Notes: generated by a model not told the origin, from the sequence alone. DNA of 64,000 nucleotides from Hypholoma sublateritium FD-334 SS-4 (GCA_000827495.1 KN817548.1:77301-141300); one strand, 5' to 3'; shown: positions 23,372 through 35,590, counted from the stretch's first letter. Numbers and translations are program-made.

Positions 23372-24600
23372 TGGTAGATTTCTTCTCTCTTTAGATTTCT
23401 TTTGTTACATCTGAATGTCTTGCTACCTTGAAATTTTTGTCTTTTGCTTTAGTAATTAGTCATGGACATTGGGTATCAACGGTATCGTTGTTGCAAATGG
23501 TGATTTTCCTTATCTGGTTGCCTTTCTAAGTTTCACATCACTCGTCCCAGCACGTTTTCCCTACCTTGTATCAACATTATTATCTTGCCCATCGGATGCA
23601 GCAGCTTCAATGTAACTGTCAGCCTGGGAGAAATACATCGCATCAAATGGCATATTGCCTGGGCCACCAGCATCGTGGGACCGTAGAAATGAAGATCGCC
23701 TTTGAAATTCTCTGGAGAGTTGGCTTCGAAGATACAACAGCAAGTCGGCTAGACCCACACCATTTCGGACTTACGCAGACGGCAAATCCTGTCAATGTGA
23801 CCTCGAAAGATTTCACCGCTGTTCCGATGAGCTGAATATGATATCTCACACTGGCAGCAGTCCTAAATTCCAAGCATCCTGTCAGATATGACGATACTGA
23901 TAGAATTCCATCTGAAATAAAATACACGAGTGGGCGGATAATATACAGTAAACCAAGAAATCGTCAAACATAAATAGCATACGTGGGATGCACTGATGAT
24001 CACAGAGAGAACCCCGAATCTGAGATAAGTAGTAGGTAGGCGCTCGTCCCGCAAAGCCACCGAACGTTGTTCTACTTCCATATATTTGTGAGACCGGTGG
24101 TTTTCTGCTCTATTTTTTGTGCACACCGTTGATGGTTTTCGACGGAGAACGCATTGAGACGCACTGCCAATCGGACATTTATTTAGCCCCGCAGCTGAAG
24201 CGCTGAAGGCTTGGAAGTTGGAAACATAAATCCACACATATGCAAGTGCACTTTTTTGGAGCGATTCCGGGCTCTGTAAACCTTGTACATAACCGGGAAT
24301 GTGACGATGGGAAGCTAGATAGCTTGATGGACGGAGAACCCACAGTGGTCTGCGTCATGATTACTAACGAGAAATCACCGGCAAAATCTGGAAAAATAGT
24401 TATCTACTTTCTTAGTGTTAAAACGTTAAATAGTTGTCCAGATGGGCGCCGTTTATATTTTCACTGTGAAAAGTTTCGGTCGTGGATAAAATTACTTTAG
24501 GGTACTGCTTTTTAATGTTCTAGTTAGGGATAAATGTTGAGTTGGATATTTTAATACAATACCTGCGTGTCTCAAGTATCACTGCTTTATGTACAAAAGT
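23372..24600. other. Intergenic downstream of B1-LOX1
   Basis: AT-rich 3' flank. Open frames up to 124 codons (minus, 24237-23863) show no motif or splice partner. I see no supported gene. Confidence 0.35.
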
Positions 24601-27530
24601 TTGTTACTTCAAGTAATAAAAAAAAATACCAAGCGACCTGAAATCAACTGAAAGATGCTACTTGAACAGTAAAAACATAGTACCCCCAACAGCATAAGAT
24701 ACTACCCCCAACAGCATAGGATACTACCTTCAATAGCATAAGATACTACCCATCAGGATAAAGTGCTACCCAAGCCACAGAAGATGCTACCGGAAACAGC
24801 ATGAAATGCTACTGAAAGTAGCGTGAAATGCTGCAAAATGCAACAAAATATGTTTCTAAAGGACACCAAAAGGTAACATTTTCTGCTGCTAAAAGGTACG
24901 CATTACCTCTACCCACAACGTAGTCGATTGCGATNCCCAAGAGGTAATTAAATGCGCTACCTAGGAAGTAAACAAGTCTATATGCCTTTGGAGGTTTGCA
25001 ATACAACGGTTTTCTAATACTCGGAATACAACATGACTGATATTAGTATTATTCGAACTGCTATTACAATCTGGCACTAACGACTGCGTACACAACAAAC
25101 GCTACCGTCCAAGANGTCGTATCTAGCGTCCCGATGGTGAGTCACTTGCAGTTCTGTTCCAGTATACTCTGCCGGCCACGACGTAGCCAGACGACCAGAC
25201 TCCGCGCCGCCTCGTGTGTTGATCCCTGCCTTCTGTTCAAATTCACTCGGCGAGTCCGACGTACTCCTCGTGCATCGAGGAGCGCACGAGCTGCTGCCGA
25301 ACGACGGGGAACAGCCAAGCGANGCAAATAACNAGACACTCAGATAGAGACCTGCATAAGTTGTGAGCAGAACAATTCCTCGAGCAAAGATCGCGGAGGC
25401 CAATAGCGTGGCCACAGCACCAGAGAACCTGTCAGAGACTCAGAGGTAAGCCAANGACGTTCTTCGACATACAGTCTACGCATCCTTGACTCCTGATTCT
25501 CGTCGTTTCTACCCAGGTACTCGCCCAATCGACTTCGTCGCAGACGGCGCTGAAAACAAGGTGAGCAGCCCACACAATGATATATACGCCGTACACACCT
25601 GACAGCTGTGCTCTAGCCCACGTACGCCGCCTCCCTCGTCGCCCTCTCTGTATGCGCCCCACATGCGCTGCGTATCAGGCCCGCGGCTGTCATTGTCGTC
25701 GTCGTCCACTGATAAGCCATGCNAGNGCAAGGCGGCTCGTGGGTGTTCGCGTCGGTCTTCTCGGGGCGCACTGACTCCCGAGGTGCGCGTGCTGCAGAAA
25801 AGTAGCCAAATTCTCGTCGTCCAGCTTCTACGTGAGACATTAGCACATGCTGTGCAAAGAAGTAACAAAGGATCCTGGTGAGCAACAGCGGATTCAAACA
25901 ACTGACGCAGAGTCAAAGTTGATTAAAATTACTGAAGCTCTCCAATGAANGACGCGCAGTCAAGTTGGTCGGAGCAGTGGACGACGCAAAGTCAAGCCCT
26001 TGGATCTTACTGTGCAGCCAGTTGGTCCGTAATCGAGGACGATNAAGACATTACAGAGCGTAAGAGGAGAGGGGAAGAGGGACGCAAGGGGAAGAGGGAC
26101 GCAAGGACGGAGGGATGCGGAAGGAAGGAAGGAAGGACGGAGAGATGCGGAGGGACGCGCGTCGCGCTCTCGGAAACCGTGAGAAATAGGTCATGTGATT
26201 CCAAAGTCGTCAACCCAAGTCCATTCGCTAAGGCGCTTGTCCTTCAAGCTCGCTTTGAGCTCGCTTCTACCAGTATTCTTGATATGCAATGTCCCTTTTG
26301 TCACTTTGGTAAGTGTAACTTCCGTATGCCCCAACTACAGCTACAGCGGGCAGTGCCCATAATTCATCAGAGGAGTGCCACGGCCCACAAGTCCACCCCT
26401 CCTTTTCGCTATCCTTTTCTGTCACCAGCACAGCGTCGCCAATATCCATGAGCGGCACAAACGGTTTCAGCGGGAGTGCCACCCCGTGGGTGTGCAACAT
26501 ATGCTCATCCACCTCTCGCTATCCATCGAGGGAGCNGATACATCATACAGTAACATACTGACACCGACGTCTTTGGAGGATGACAGCGGGGAGTGTGAGC
26601 GTCCCAACTCCCACTTGTGCTCGCGCGTGGGCCTGGTGGTGCGGTATTCAATGCTAGGTCAAGTGGGAGATGGTTGAAGAGCGCGGCGTCGATGGAGAGC
26701 ATGAGTGGCGGGATTGTTGGCTGGTCCGGCAACGACGTGATGATGATAAGGGAATTGTGCATATCTTCCTAATAGCAGGTGCAATTGGGGTCGAGAGTAC
26801 ATATCTATACTACGCTGGAACTCGTATGCATGATTTGTGAATACACATAAGTATCATTCTAATGTTTGAGCTCGTGCAAATTGTTTTGGGGCTGCGGACG
26901 AGAGTTCGCCTACCAGCCACCACTACATAGCTACTTTTCTCTCGCTATCTTTTATTACCTTTAGAAGGCGTTGATTTTTAATGTCTCCAAAGGACTATTA
27001 TATATTGTTTTGCGGGGGACTTCAATATTATTACCTTGCGAGCTCGGAGTTTTATCACTTTTTCGAGTGCGTATTTTTGACGCCCAAGGGCAATAAATTT
27101 CATGACTTTTCAGGAGCAAGATTCACTACCTTGGACGGGTATCAATCTTTCTTACCTGCAGATATCATTATATACTACTTTATCCAGGTAATTTTTACAA
27201 TTAATTCTGGTCGTGATATTTGTTGTCATTTTTGGTATTATAAAAAATTACTTCAAAGGTAATATTAATCCGCGCTACGGAAAGTAGCATAATCTATTGT
27301 ACGATAAAATATGCTACCTTTGTCAAAATATTACTACCTAAGCAGTAATATCTACTACCCTTTCTTTTCACAGTGCTGGTGGAATACCCCGCCTTGCCCA
27401 AGTGCTGCTCGAATTCGAGTCCTTAAATATTCCAGATTATCTCCCACTACGGCGCTATCTCATCAATATGACGTAGGCACGTCGCTGGAAAATATTGAAA
27501 CGGCCACGAGCGCATCTGTCGGAAGTATAT
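24600..27530. repeat. Repeat-rich block with ambiguous bases, probably remains of a mobile element
   Basis: At 24670-24840 about seven degenerate copies of a 20-22-bp unit occur, with the core CAGCATAAGATACTACC. Related ATGCTACCTTT/TACTACC words return at 27275-27365, and AGGTAA/TTACCT words are scattered at both margins (24870-24970 and 26950-27260). The core 25.0-26.6 kb is GC-richer and carries ten N bases. No frame in it encodes a recognisable protein. Subterminal short repeats flanking a unique core are what a non-autonomous DNA transposon would show, but I cannot define inverted ends or a target duplication. Confidence 0.45.
26050..26165 (+). repeat. Purine-rich low-complexity tract
   Basis: About 115 bases consist largely of GGAAG, GGACG and GAGGGACGCAAGG words in loose tandem. 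The strand is almost pyrimidine-free and could form triplex or slipped structures. No coding meaning is apparent. Confidence 0.55.
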
Positions 27531-28118
27531 GAAGCAGGCGTGATGGGGCGGGAAAGAGCATTAAGTACCTCGCCAGCTTCAAGTTAACTTGAAGCGCCCG
27601 CACTTACTTAAATCAAACGCAAAATCAAACGCCAGCGCCGCCGGCCGGCATGTCACCGAGAGCCGTACCTCTTGACAAATCCACGAAGTCTCAGTACTAC
27701 ACCTGCCGCTAATAGGACTTGCGTGTGGGACGGCGAACAATATATAAGCCAGGTGACACCCCCTCGATACAAGCTATGTTGGCAGTTGCCAGTTGTTGCA
27801 GGAATTTGGGTCTTCGGCGGCGGCGCCACCGCGGCGGGCGTGCGTGGGAAATTCAATCAACAACAAACTCCCTGAGCGCGACGGCACACTTGCGACACGC
27901 CGGTGTTTCTTAAAGTTCAACGCCAACGCCAAAGTCGACGGTAATCTGTAGTATCAGCTGATTCAGCTCTAAAAATCAGATATCGTGACTCAGGCTTCCA
28001 GCCACCGCGATGAGCGCGTACTTGGGCGAAACTCCTAGCACTTTTTGGCGGAAATTGACAAGGGAAAGAGAGCAAAAAGAGAGGGTATGTGGTGCATTGA
28101 GTGTAAACTAACAACGGA
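27531..28118. other. Intergenic between the repeat block and GTPase A2
   Basis: A 588-bp stretch with short frames in several directions and a purine-rich run at 28057-28085. Nothing supports a gene. Confidence 0.35.
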
Positions 28119-29435
28119 CTAATTGGCATGCTTTGAAACTGAAGGACTCAAACTACTATCTGTGGAATGTTTACTTGATTTTCGGGATCTGCCAAAATTG
28201 AAACGAAAAAATCGCTTGATGCCAATCGTATCAATACGCTTGCGGTGCCCCTTCGCGTCGTGTGAGGGAATAGAACTTGGTTGAATTGCGGAAGGTGTTC
28301 CCGGAGATACCTTGAAAGGCGTCTGTGGAAGTGTTTCCGTAGGCAGTCCCTGGGGTGCGTATGCCAAAGTCGTCAATCGTTGTTGGTCCTGCTCTGCACG
28401 CGCCATTGACTCCTCTAATTTCTGACGTTCTTCAGCTAGTTCAGCTCTCAGGTCCTCATCGTTAGCCATTGTTGCGTCTTGCAACTCTTTCAACAAGTCT
28501 TGCATCTCCTCGTCATGCTTCTTCTTCAACTCTTTCATTTCTTCGATAATAACCGCACCGGCTGACGTATCGCCCAGCGGGATCCCAGCATCCAGCTCAC
28601 CCTGGATTTTCATCGCTGTCGGCTCTTGGTGGACGAGGGTAGACATAATTGATTGGGCCGATATGGGTCCCTTATCATGGCGAACCATTTTAGCTCCGGC
28701 GTCGATAAGGGGCTTGAAGATTCGACTGGCCAACTCTGCTTCACGAGAATTGCCTTCTTTGTCGCTGACGTTGTCCCAGTTCGTGGTGACTAGTCGAACA
28801 TTCCGGAGCATGTCTTCACCGCAAAGCTCCCTGAATAACCTAAGGTTCTTTTTGGCTGCGCCGCCTACTCGAGGGTCGGAGATGCGATGCAGGTAGATAA
28901 TACCGTTTATATTTCGTCCACCGCTGATGAGATTCCCGGTCGAGATTGAACTGACAATTCTGAAAATTTAGTGCACTCACTTTTCCTGCAAGAAATCGGC
29001 TATTTTTTGGAGGATATCAGTGTCGGTAATATCACTTCGGGAATCGTCAAAACCAGGCGTGTCGACCAGCGTCACGGAGAGGCCAGACTTTTCGTCGTGC
29101 CACACGGATGTGCTGATGTTGGTTGTCTGGGACTCTAGGTCGTGGCCAACACGAATATTGTCGTCCTTAGTAAGTAGATTGATGAACTGCACGAGGAAGG
29201 TAGGTGTCTTTCAGCGTCGAGAGTTCTACGTTGTACTCACGGTCGATTTCCCTAGAAATGTCGGAGAATGACTTCGAGATCACTTATGGCTCGATGGTTC
29301 TCTAGTTGAAACATACCTGTCCCAGTTGGGCCCATAAGCCTGGATTCAGTTAGCCGTAACATATTGGGACAAGTCAGAGCAGAAGACATACGCAATTGTC
29401 ACTTCGCGACTGTGAGTCATATTTTTGTTTTGCAT
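28119..29435 (-). CDS. GIMAP/AIG1-like GTPase, type A (A2)
   Basis: Five exons, 29435-29392, 29339-29317, 29251-29241, 29186-28981 and 28923-28119, give 362 residues. The exon lengths 23, 11 and 206 nt are identical to those of A1 and A3, and the 11-nt exon again holds the P-loop Lys-Ser-Thr. G3 is DTPGFDD and the G4 position reads TTNWDNV. The coiled-coil region (about residues 215-275) is followed by a tail unlike that of A1: a Pro/Ser stretch, then a basic-aromatic segment (KRFFRFNFGRSRKSSK) and a Ser-rich end. The basic patch could bind membrane lipids, which is inference. It is divergent from B2-LOX2. Confidence 0.85.
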
Positions 29436-30024
29436 TGTCTCGCTCTTTGATATGCAACGAAAAAGCAATCCAAGTAATGGCTGGATGTGACGTTCAAGAA
29501 CCCACTTTAATGCAAGCGTTGCGCTTCTCCTAGTCCCTTACTAGCCGAAATGCCGCAACCCCCGAACCCCGCGGTTTCTCACTCGGCAGCTGTTTCCAGC
29601 GCAATTTGGCCTCATGTCATCCTCACTCCGCCTGCGAAAAATCTTCGGATGAAAGATTCGACGGCGAAGTTTCGAACATCAGCGATAGACGCCCAGATCC
29701 TTGTCAGATACGTGTTTGGCAGTCATGAGGTTCATGTAAGCTCGCACACTACCTCCCTCCGTGATGATTATCTTCTCATCTGACAGCGACAGGAAGAACG
29801 ATGTGAACGCTGGGTATGACATATGGTAGATATGTTCATACTTATGTATTGGCGGTGGCATATGGTCTCCCGAAACACGGGGACGTGCTCAAGACCATTC
29901 CTTGACCTAATTTAGACTTGGAAGCTCACAGAGGTCCAGTGCTCCAAGATTGTGACTGGAAATTCAACAGGCGGTGTACTCTAAACGCTTTCCTCGGTCT
30001 GCAGACACAATTGTGCATCTCGCT
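29436..30024. promoter_or_regulatory. Shared divergent upstream region of A2 and B2
   Basis: The 589-bp gap is the counterpart of 19434-20326. It carries the same conserved minus-strand block (29656-29698), here extended by further open codons to about 29861. The two gaps are otherwise poorly alignable by eye, so the promoter parts have diverged faster than the block. Confidence 0.4.
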
Positions 30025-33000
30025 ATGTCCTCGTCCCTAAAGTCCACCCAGATGCCTCCCTCCCTCAAGCCACCTAACGGATCGGTCGCCAGTCATCAGG
30101 ACGACTTTGTCATAGCGTAAATGCCTTCACCTTTTATCATCGCCCATCATTGCTCAACTATCTCACGAATGGTAGTGTGATGGGTGCCACCGGGTCAGGC
30201 AAATCTTCCGTGAGTTGAGAAATCCTGAAAACCAGTGTTAATGAGACTGACTTTACGAATATCTCCCTCGGTCACAGTTCATCAACCTTCTTACAGGGAA
30301 AACCAGTGTCGCGATTGGAGACAGTCTCGAGTCGGAGACTGCCGACGTCGCAGACATTCGTTTTATCGACAGCGCCACTGGTCGTAAAGTGACCATTGTC
30401 GATACACCTGGGTTCGATGATTCGCGCCAAGGTGTTACCGACACAGATATTTTGAAAAAGATCGCCAATTTTTTGCTCGCGGAGTGAGTTGACTTCGGGT
30501 CTGCTGTCCTTTACATCCTGAGCTGACTTGCTTTTTAAGATATGACGCTGACCGAAAGCTCAATTGCCTGCTGTACATCCAGCGAATATCGGACCCCAGG
30601 TTCAGCGGTCAGCAGGGCAAGAATCTGCGAATGTTCCAAAATCTCTGCGGGACGCAAATGTACAAGAACGTTGTGGTTATGACCACCTTCTGGGATCAAG
30701 TTAGCCCGGAAGTCGGGGCGAAGCGAGAGGCACAGTTGCAGTCGAATTTTTTCAAGGATCTTGCGCAAGGAGGCGCCCTGTTTATGCGACACGACCGTAC
30801 CCCAGAATCCGCCGCCAAGCTCCTCAATCATGTCTTCGCCAAGCTGGCCCCCGTCACCGCTCAAATTCAGATAGAGATGGGTAAAGAAAAAAAGTCTCTC
30901 GTCGACACCGCGGCTGGGTCTGTACAGCAGCAAGAGATTGAACGCGTCATCGCCAAGCACAAGGAGGAGATCACAGATCTCAAAGCCGAGATGGAGACGA
31001 TAACGCAGAGCAACATCGCAGCACGAAGAGAACTAGAGGAGGAACGCGCTAAGCTGAGGCAACAATTGGCCCGGTGGGAGAGCGAGAAAGCAGCGTTACA
31101 GAAAGGGCTGGATGCAGAAAGCCGCGCACGCCAGAAGCTGGAGGCGGATGCTGCGATGGAGAGAGAAACCCATGAGAAATGGCGTCAAGAGCAAGAGCGC
31201 AAGTTAGAAGAAGCTCAAGCGAAGGCTCGTGCCGCAGCCGAAGAGAACATAAACACTCGGCGCAATCAGCTGGACCGGACACGTAGCACAGAGGTAGACT
31301 CCAGGCAGCGAAACTCATCACCTGCGTTGGGAGGTTTTAGTGAGTCCGATTATATCAATGCACCCCAGATCAGCTCGTGACACACCTCGTACCAGTGAAA
31401 GGCCTAATCCGGGACGGCAGGAGGCTAGCATACAAATTTGCACATTCGGACAAGTACCCACCTCATCTGAAGTCGATCCCTTGGAAGAATCGTGCCAGTG
31501 TTTTTGATATTTTCGATTTTTCTGCTCTTGCAGAGACGGCCGCAGCCTTACTTCTCCCACTGAATTTACTGCCACAAATTCGGAATATGGTACCCAACTC
31601 CAATGGCGGTCGCCTCACCATGAGCCAAATCGTAGCTCACAACCAGGAACTTCACAACAAATCGCGGGAAGGCGCTCGCGCTGGTAGTTCCGGTTACAAA
31701 CCAGACATGTATCTCAACAAGAATGTTGGTCTTCGCGATGACTGGTACACGGACGCTGTTTACGGGCAGCAGCAGTTCACCGGGACCAATCCAACCATCA
31801 TCGCTCTCGCACCTCCCCGTTGGATCGAGGAGTTCAAGACAGTCTCAAATGTCCAGCAACGTCCCGATGTTGCGAGCCTATTGACCGACAGCCCCGCAAG
31901 CATCTTCATTCAGGATTACAGTTACTTCCGCTCTGCAATGGGCGTCTCTCCCAGTTACGAATTCGCATCAGACGGACTATATGGCTGTTCTTCTGTCGTA
32001 CTCTTCCATCTCGAACCAGAGGGGAAGTTGCATCCCTTGGCCATCACACTTGATTATAAAGGCAGTATGAAAGAATCTGTGACCATTTTCAATCGTCGTA
32101 TCTCAACTACGATACCTGGAGACGAGGCAGACGACTGGCCCTGGCGGTACGCAAAAATGTGTGCTCAATCCTCTGACTGGCTTCGTCACGAGGTTGTCAC
32201 CCACCTTGTCCACACACACCTTGTTGAAGAGGTCATCATTGTCGCCGCACATCGCACTGTCGAAGCCGATCACATAGTCTTCCAACTTCTGGAACCACAT
32301 TGGAGCACTACTCTTTCGCTCAACGCTGGGGCTCGGGAGACCCTCGTGCCCAAAATCATTGTTCCGTTAACTGGCTTCACTCCGAAGCAAATGTTTGCCT
32401 TTCTAAAGGACGCGTACAATAGGTTTGATTGGACGGGTTCCTACGTCCCAAACGACCTGCGTAAGCGCGGTTTCCCAATCGAGGACTTAGATAAGCGCAA
32501 GTGCCATAATTATGGTTATGCCCGCAATATCTCTCGCATGTGGGATATTCTCCGAAAATTTGTGCGGACAGTTCTCGAAGATGCCTACCCCGGTGGCGAT
32601 GAACAGGTGGTCAATGACGAGTCCCTTGCATCCCTCTTCGAGGAGGTTCGCTCGCGTAATGGAGGCCAGCTATCCAGCTTTCCCGTCATCAAGACTTTGG
32701 ATGGGTTGATCGATTTCATCACCATGTGCATACATATTGCATCGCCGCAGCACACTGCTATCAACTACCTGCAGCAATACTACCAGACATTCATTCCCAA
32801 CAAACCATCGGCTCTGTTCAATCGCCTTCCCCAGTCATTGATTGAACTGCAGAAGTTTGGTGAAGACGACGTGCTATCAGCACTTCCCATCCTTCGACCA
32901 CGGGAATGGTGGATCATGGCCCACGTCCCGTACTTGCTATCTTTCGAAATGCCGGAGGATAACACTATCCTCCACTACGCTACGACAGTGTCAAATTCCA

Positions 33001-33134
33001 CTTCGGCGCCGCTAGCCATTTGTAGGGCAGCTAGGACTTTAAGGACAGACCTCGACGCCTTCAGCCTAGATGTCTCACGATACAGTCTGGAACTCGATGA
33101 TCAGCAAACGCCTTACGACGTTCTCCATCCCTAG
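30025..33134 (+). CDS. GTPase - coiled coil - lipoxygenase fusion (B2-LOX2), 3' end cut by a transposon
   Basis: Five exons (30025-30116, 30176-30209, 30278-30483, 30540-31339, 31396-33134) give 956 residues in one frame, with exon lengths 34 and 206 as in B1. P-loop GATGSGKSS, DTPGFDD and TTFWDQV are present. The coiled coil is longer than in B1. The GTGAGT donor at 31340 lies at the same place as in B1, and the intron is 56 nt. The lipoxygenase domain has HLVHTHLVEE and ASPQHTAINYLQ, so the histidine and asparagine metal ligands are kept. The frame stops at TAG 33132-33134, which is the first three bases of the inserted element. The last nine codons of the original gene lie beyond it at 39066-39092. 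Without them the C-terminal carboxylate ligand is missing, so activity is doubtful. An ATG at 30052 is an alternative start. Confidence 0.8.
33123..33131 (+). repeat. Target-site duplication, left copy (CTCCATCCC)
   Basis: Nine bases directly before the element equal 39057-39065 directly after it. Joining the flanks through one copy restores an uninterrupted lipoxygenase 3' end that matches the paralogue. Confidence 0.85.
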
Positions 33135-33310
33135 CCTCGTGACCGGCCCTCCGAAAGAGGATGCGGCATTCGCGAGAATCCTCGTAGAGGGGCCGGTCCG
33201 TCTGACTTTGAATCACTGATAAATTCCTTACGATCGAAACTCGCACAAATGGGGTTCTCGGCGTTCTCGAGTCGCTACCCTTTTAGGAAATTATCGACGC
33301 GTCAACGCGC
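33132..33310 (+). repeat. Left terminal inverted repeat of the element
   Basis: 179 bp match the inverse of 38878-39056, most strongly over the inner 110 bp. The outer part contains nested inverted repeats: CCGGCCCTC 33143-33151 with GAGGGGCCGG 33187-33196, and inside it GAGGAT 33157-33162 with ATCCTC 33178-33183. The helicase start codon is only 63 bp further in, so the repeat probably carries its promoter. Confidence 0.85.
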
Positions 33311-33372
33311 TTTGCGCGCGCGCGCTGCTTATTTATAGATTCCCTCCTTACCGCTACCCTCCGCCATGTAAT

Positions 33373-35590
33373 ATGGCTGAGAACAATGAATACATTGTTC
33401 CGAATCTTGCTGAGCGTCTGCAGTACCTCAGGAAATGCCCCGCCGCGGACATTACAGAACTCTCAAGTGCAATACCGGGCTTCGCAGCCCAGTTACCTCA
33501 AGATTACCTCATGGAACTCAAATCCGCCGAGCGGATCATTTGCCTTCGTGCCGCTATTGTATGTCGGAGTGTCACACAGGGCATCCAAGTCCCAAGAAAA
33601 ATGCAGCTTCAGGCAATTCTGGCAGCACAGCTCGGTCATGACAGTCTGGTGTCGGCTGGCACTGGGAGTGGGAAGACACTCCCAATTGCTGTGAACATTC
33701 TCATGGACGACCCAGCCGACAAAAAAATTACAATAACTGTCAGTCCCCTCAAGCGACTTCAGGCCACCCAACAGGCCGATTTCAATGAGCGCTATGGAAT
33801 CAGAACATTTGTAATAAATGAAGACACACCTCGAGATGAAGGATGGTGGATGGTCTGCTTTACTTCCCTGGCCGTGAAAAAATGCGCATATACTGATTTA
33901 TTATTAGTCTAACATTTACTCGAGTACGAAAACCATCAAGAACCCCGCACAGCACCTGATTGTGACCGTCGAGCAATTATTTAAGACTGCCGAAGGTCAT
34001 TTCTCTCGAATTGCAGATCTGGTCCGAACTCCGGCATTTCAAGGACTTATTTCACGGATCAATATAGATGAAGCTCATAGCTTTTACACCTCAGGCCTTT
34101 CCCTCTACAACTGCCCTGCCTTTCGACCTGCCTGGGGGAAGCTGTCTGACCTGAAGCGTATTCTTCGGCAAACAACTCCGTGGCACTTGTTCTCGGCTAC
34201 GTTCCCCCCACACATCCTTGCTGCTGTCAAAGAAAAGCTAATGCGGCCTACATTTGACTATATTCACCAGACCTCAAATCGCCCTAATATCATCTATGCA
34301 ACACATGAAATCGACAAGCTCGAGAACCTTCAAAATTACAGCTGTTTCGTTACATCTCCATATAATTCCGTGGCGCAGCCACACATCCTAATCTTTGTTG
34401 ATGACAGGAATCTTACCGCTAAGATTGCTGATCATCTCGACAGCTGCCTTCCCCCGGAGCTTCAGGGAAAGGGAGTTATCAAGAATTATCACTCCTCAAT
34501 GTCCCAGCTCTATCTTGACCGAACACACAGTGATTTTGTGTCGCCAACTGGTACCTGCAAAATCTTGGTCACTACTTCTGGACAGTCTGTTGTGAGTGGT
34601 ACATAATTTAGTGAAAGTATTGCTGATATTTACTGCATCCGATTGCCGGACATAGGGAGTCGACTTTCCGAATGTCAAAATTGTCTGCACAGTGGGATTA
34701 CCAGCATCCATTGTTGACGCGCTCCAGCGTGGGGGCCGAGCAATACGAATAGGTGATGAAGATGCCCTGTTTGTGGTTTTCCATGAGCCATGGGCTCGTG
34801 AAATCACTGAGGACGAATTCGAGGAAGGGATGGACCCTGATAGACCACGCGCAGACTTGGGTGCAAATGCACGACGTCAAGAGCGAGCACCATTATCAGC
34901 AATACGACTGGTTCAGTGTCGTACATGTGTACGTCAATACTACGCAGGTTATCTAAATGATCAAACAGAATCTGGTGAGTAACGTTTTATTCTAGAGAGC
35001 TATCAATGACCGATCATGTCATAGCTACATTGTACACAGGGCCATTTTGCTGCGATAGACACGACGACGGCTTTGATCTGCAGGATTTTCTACCTGGATC
35101 ACTCTACCAGAAGGACCTCGCAGTAGCCAAGACCAGTGCGGTGGTTTCAAGAGCTATTATTCGTCTCAAGAGCGAGAGGGTGGAGCTCGAGAAACTTCTT
35201 ATCAAATGGCTCAATGCTAAGGTTGCAGCTGAAGAATATTCACGGCCCTCATACGAGATTCTGTCAGCCGATAAAATGCGAGACCTCCTTCGTATTCCAT
35301 CAAAGGACGCCGTTTCCCCAAGTGCCATTGCTACATCTCTTGGCGAGAACCAGGAGTGGCAGGATGCGTATGCTGGTGAATTATTTCACCTCATCTTTGA
35401 GTTTGACATGGAAATCAAAACCGTCAAGGCCGCAAAGGAGCTATCAAAACGGGGAAGACCTGCACGGGCAGGTCAGCCCCAGGCTTCTGTAACTGGTGAC
35501 GGTTTCATTAATCAGACTTCAGAGTCTTATGGAAACATAGAGAGCAGTGGGACTAACAATAAACGGCGTCGAGTGTCAGAATATAAGTAG
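33373..35590 (+). CDS. RecQ-like DNA helicase encoded by the transposon
   Basis: Four exons, 33373-33852, 33908-34591, 34656-34974 and 35025-35590, give 682 residues. Helicase motifs in order: SAGTGSGKTLPI (motif I, near residue 95), INIDEAHSFYTSG (DEAH box), FSATFPP (motif III), ILVTTSGQSV with VDFPNVK, and ALQRGGRAIRIG (motif VI). A Cys/His group follows (QCRTCVRQYYAGY and GPFCCDRHDD), placed like the zinc-binding subdomain of RecQ. The C-terminus is basic (NKRRRVSEYK), a likely nuclear signal. It probably unwinds DNA during excision or replication of the element. The first intron has a GTCTGC donor, the weakest of the model. Introns are otherwise canonical and phases agree. Confidence 0.88.

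Noticed and set aside
24670..24840. Possible CRISPR-like array
   Set aside because: Units are degenerate and directly adjacent without unique spacers, and the genome is a eukaryote's. It is a tandem repeat.
25509..25916. 135-codon minus-strand frame in the N-containing repeat block
   Set aside because: It crosses ambiguous bases, lacks motifs, and overlaps other frames of similar length. Not supported as a gene.
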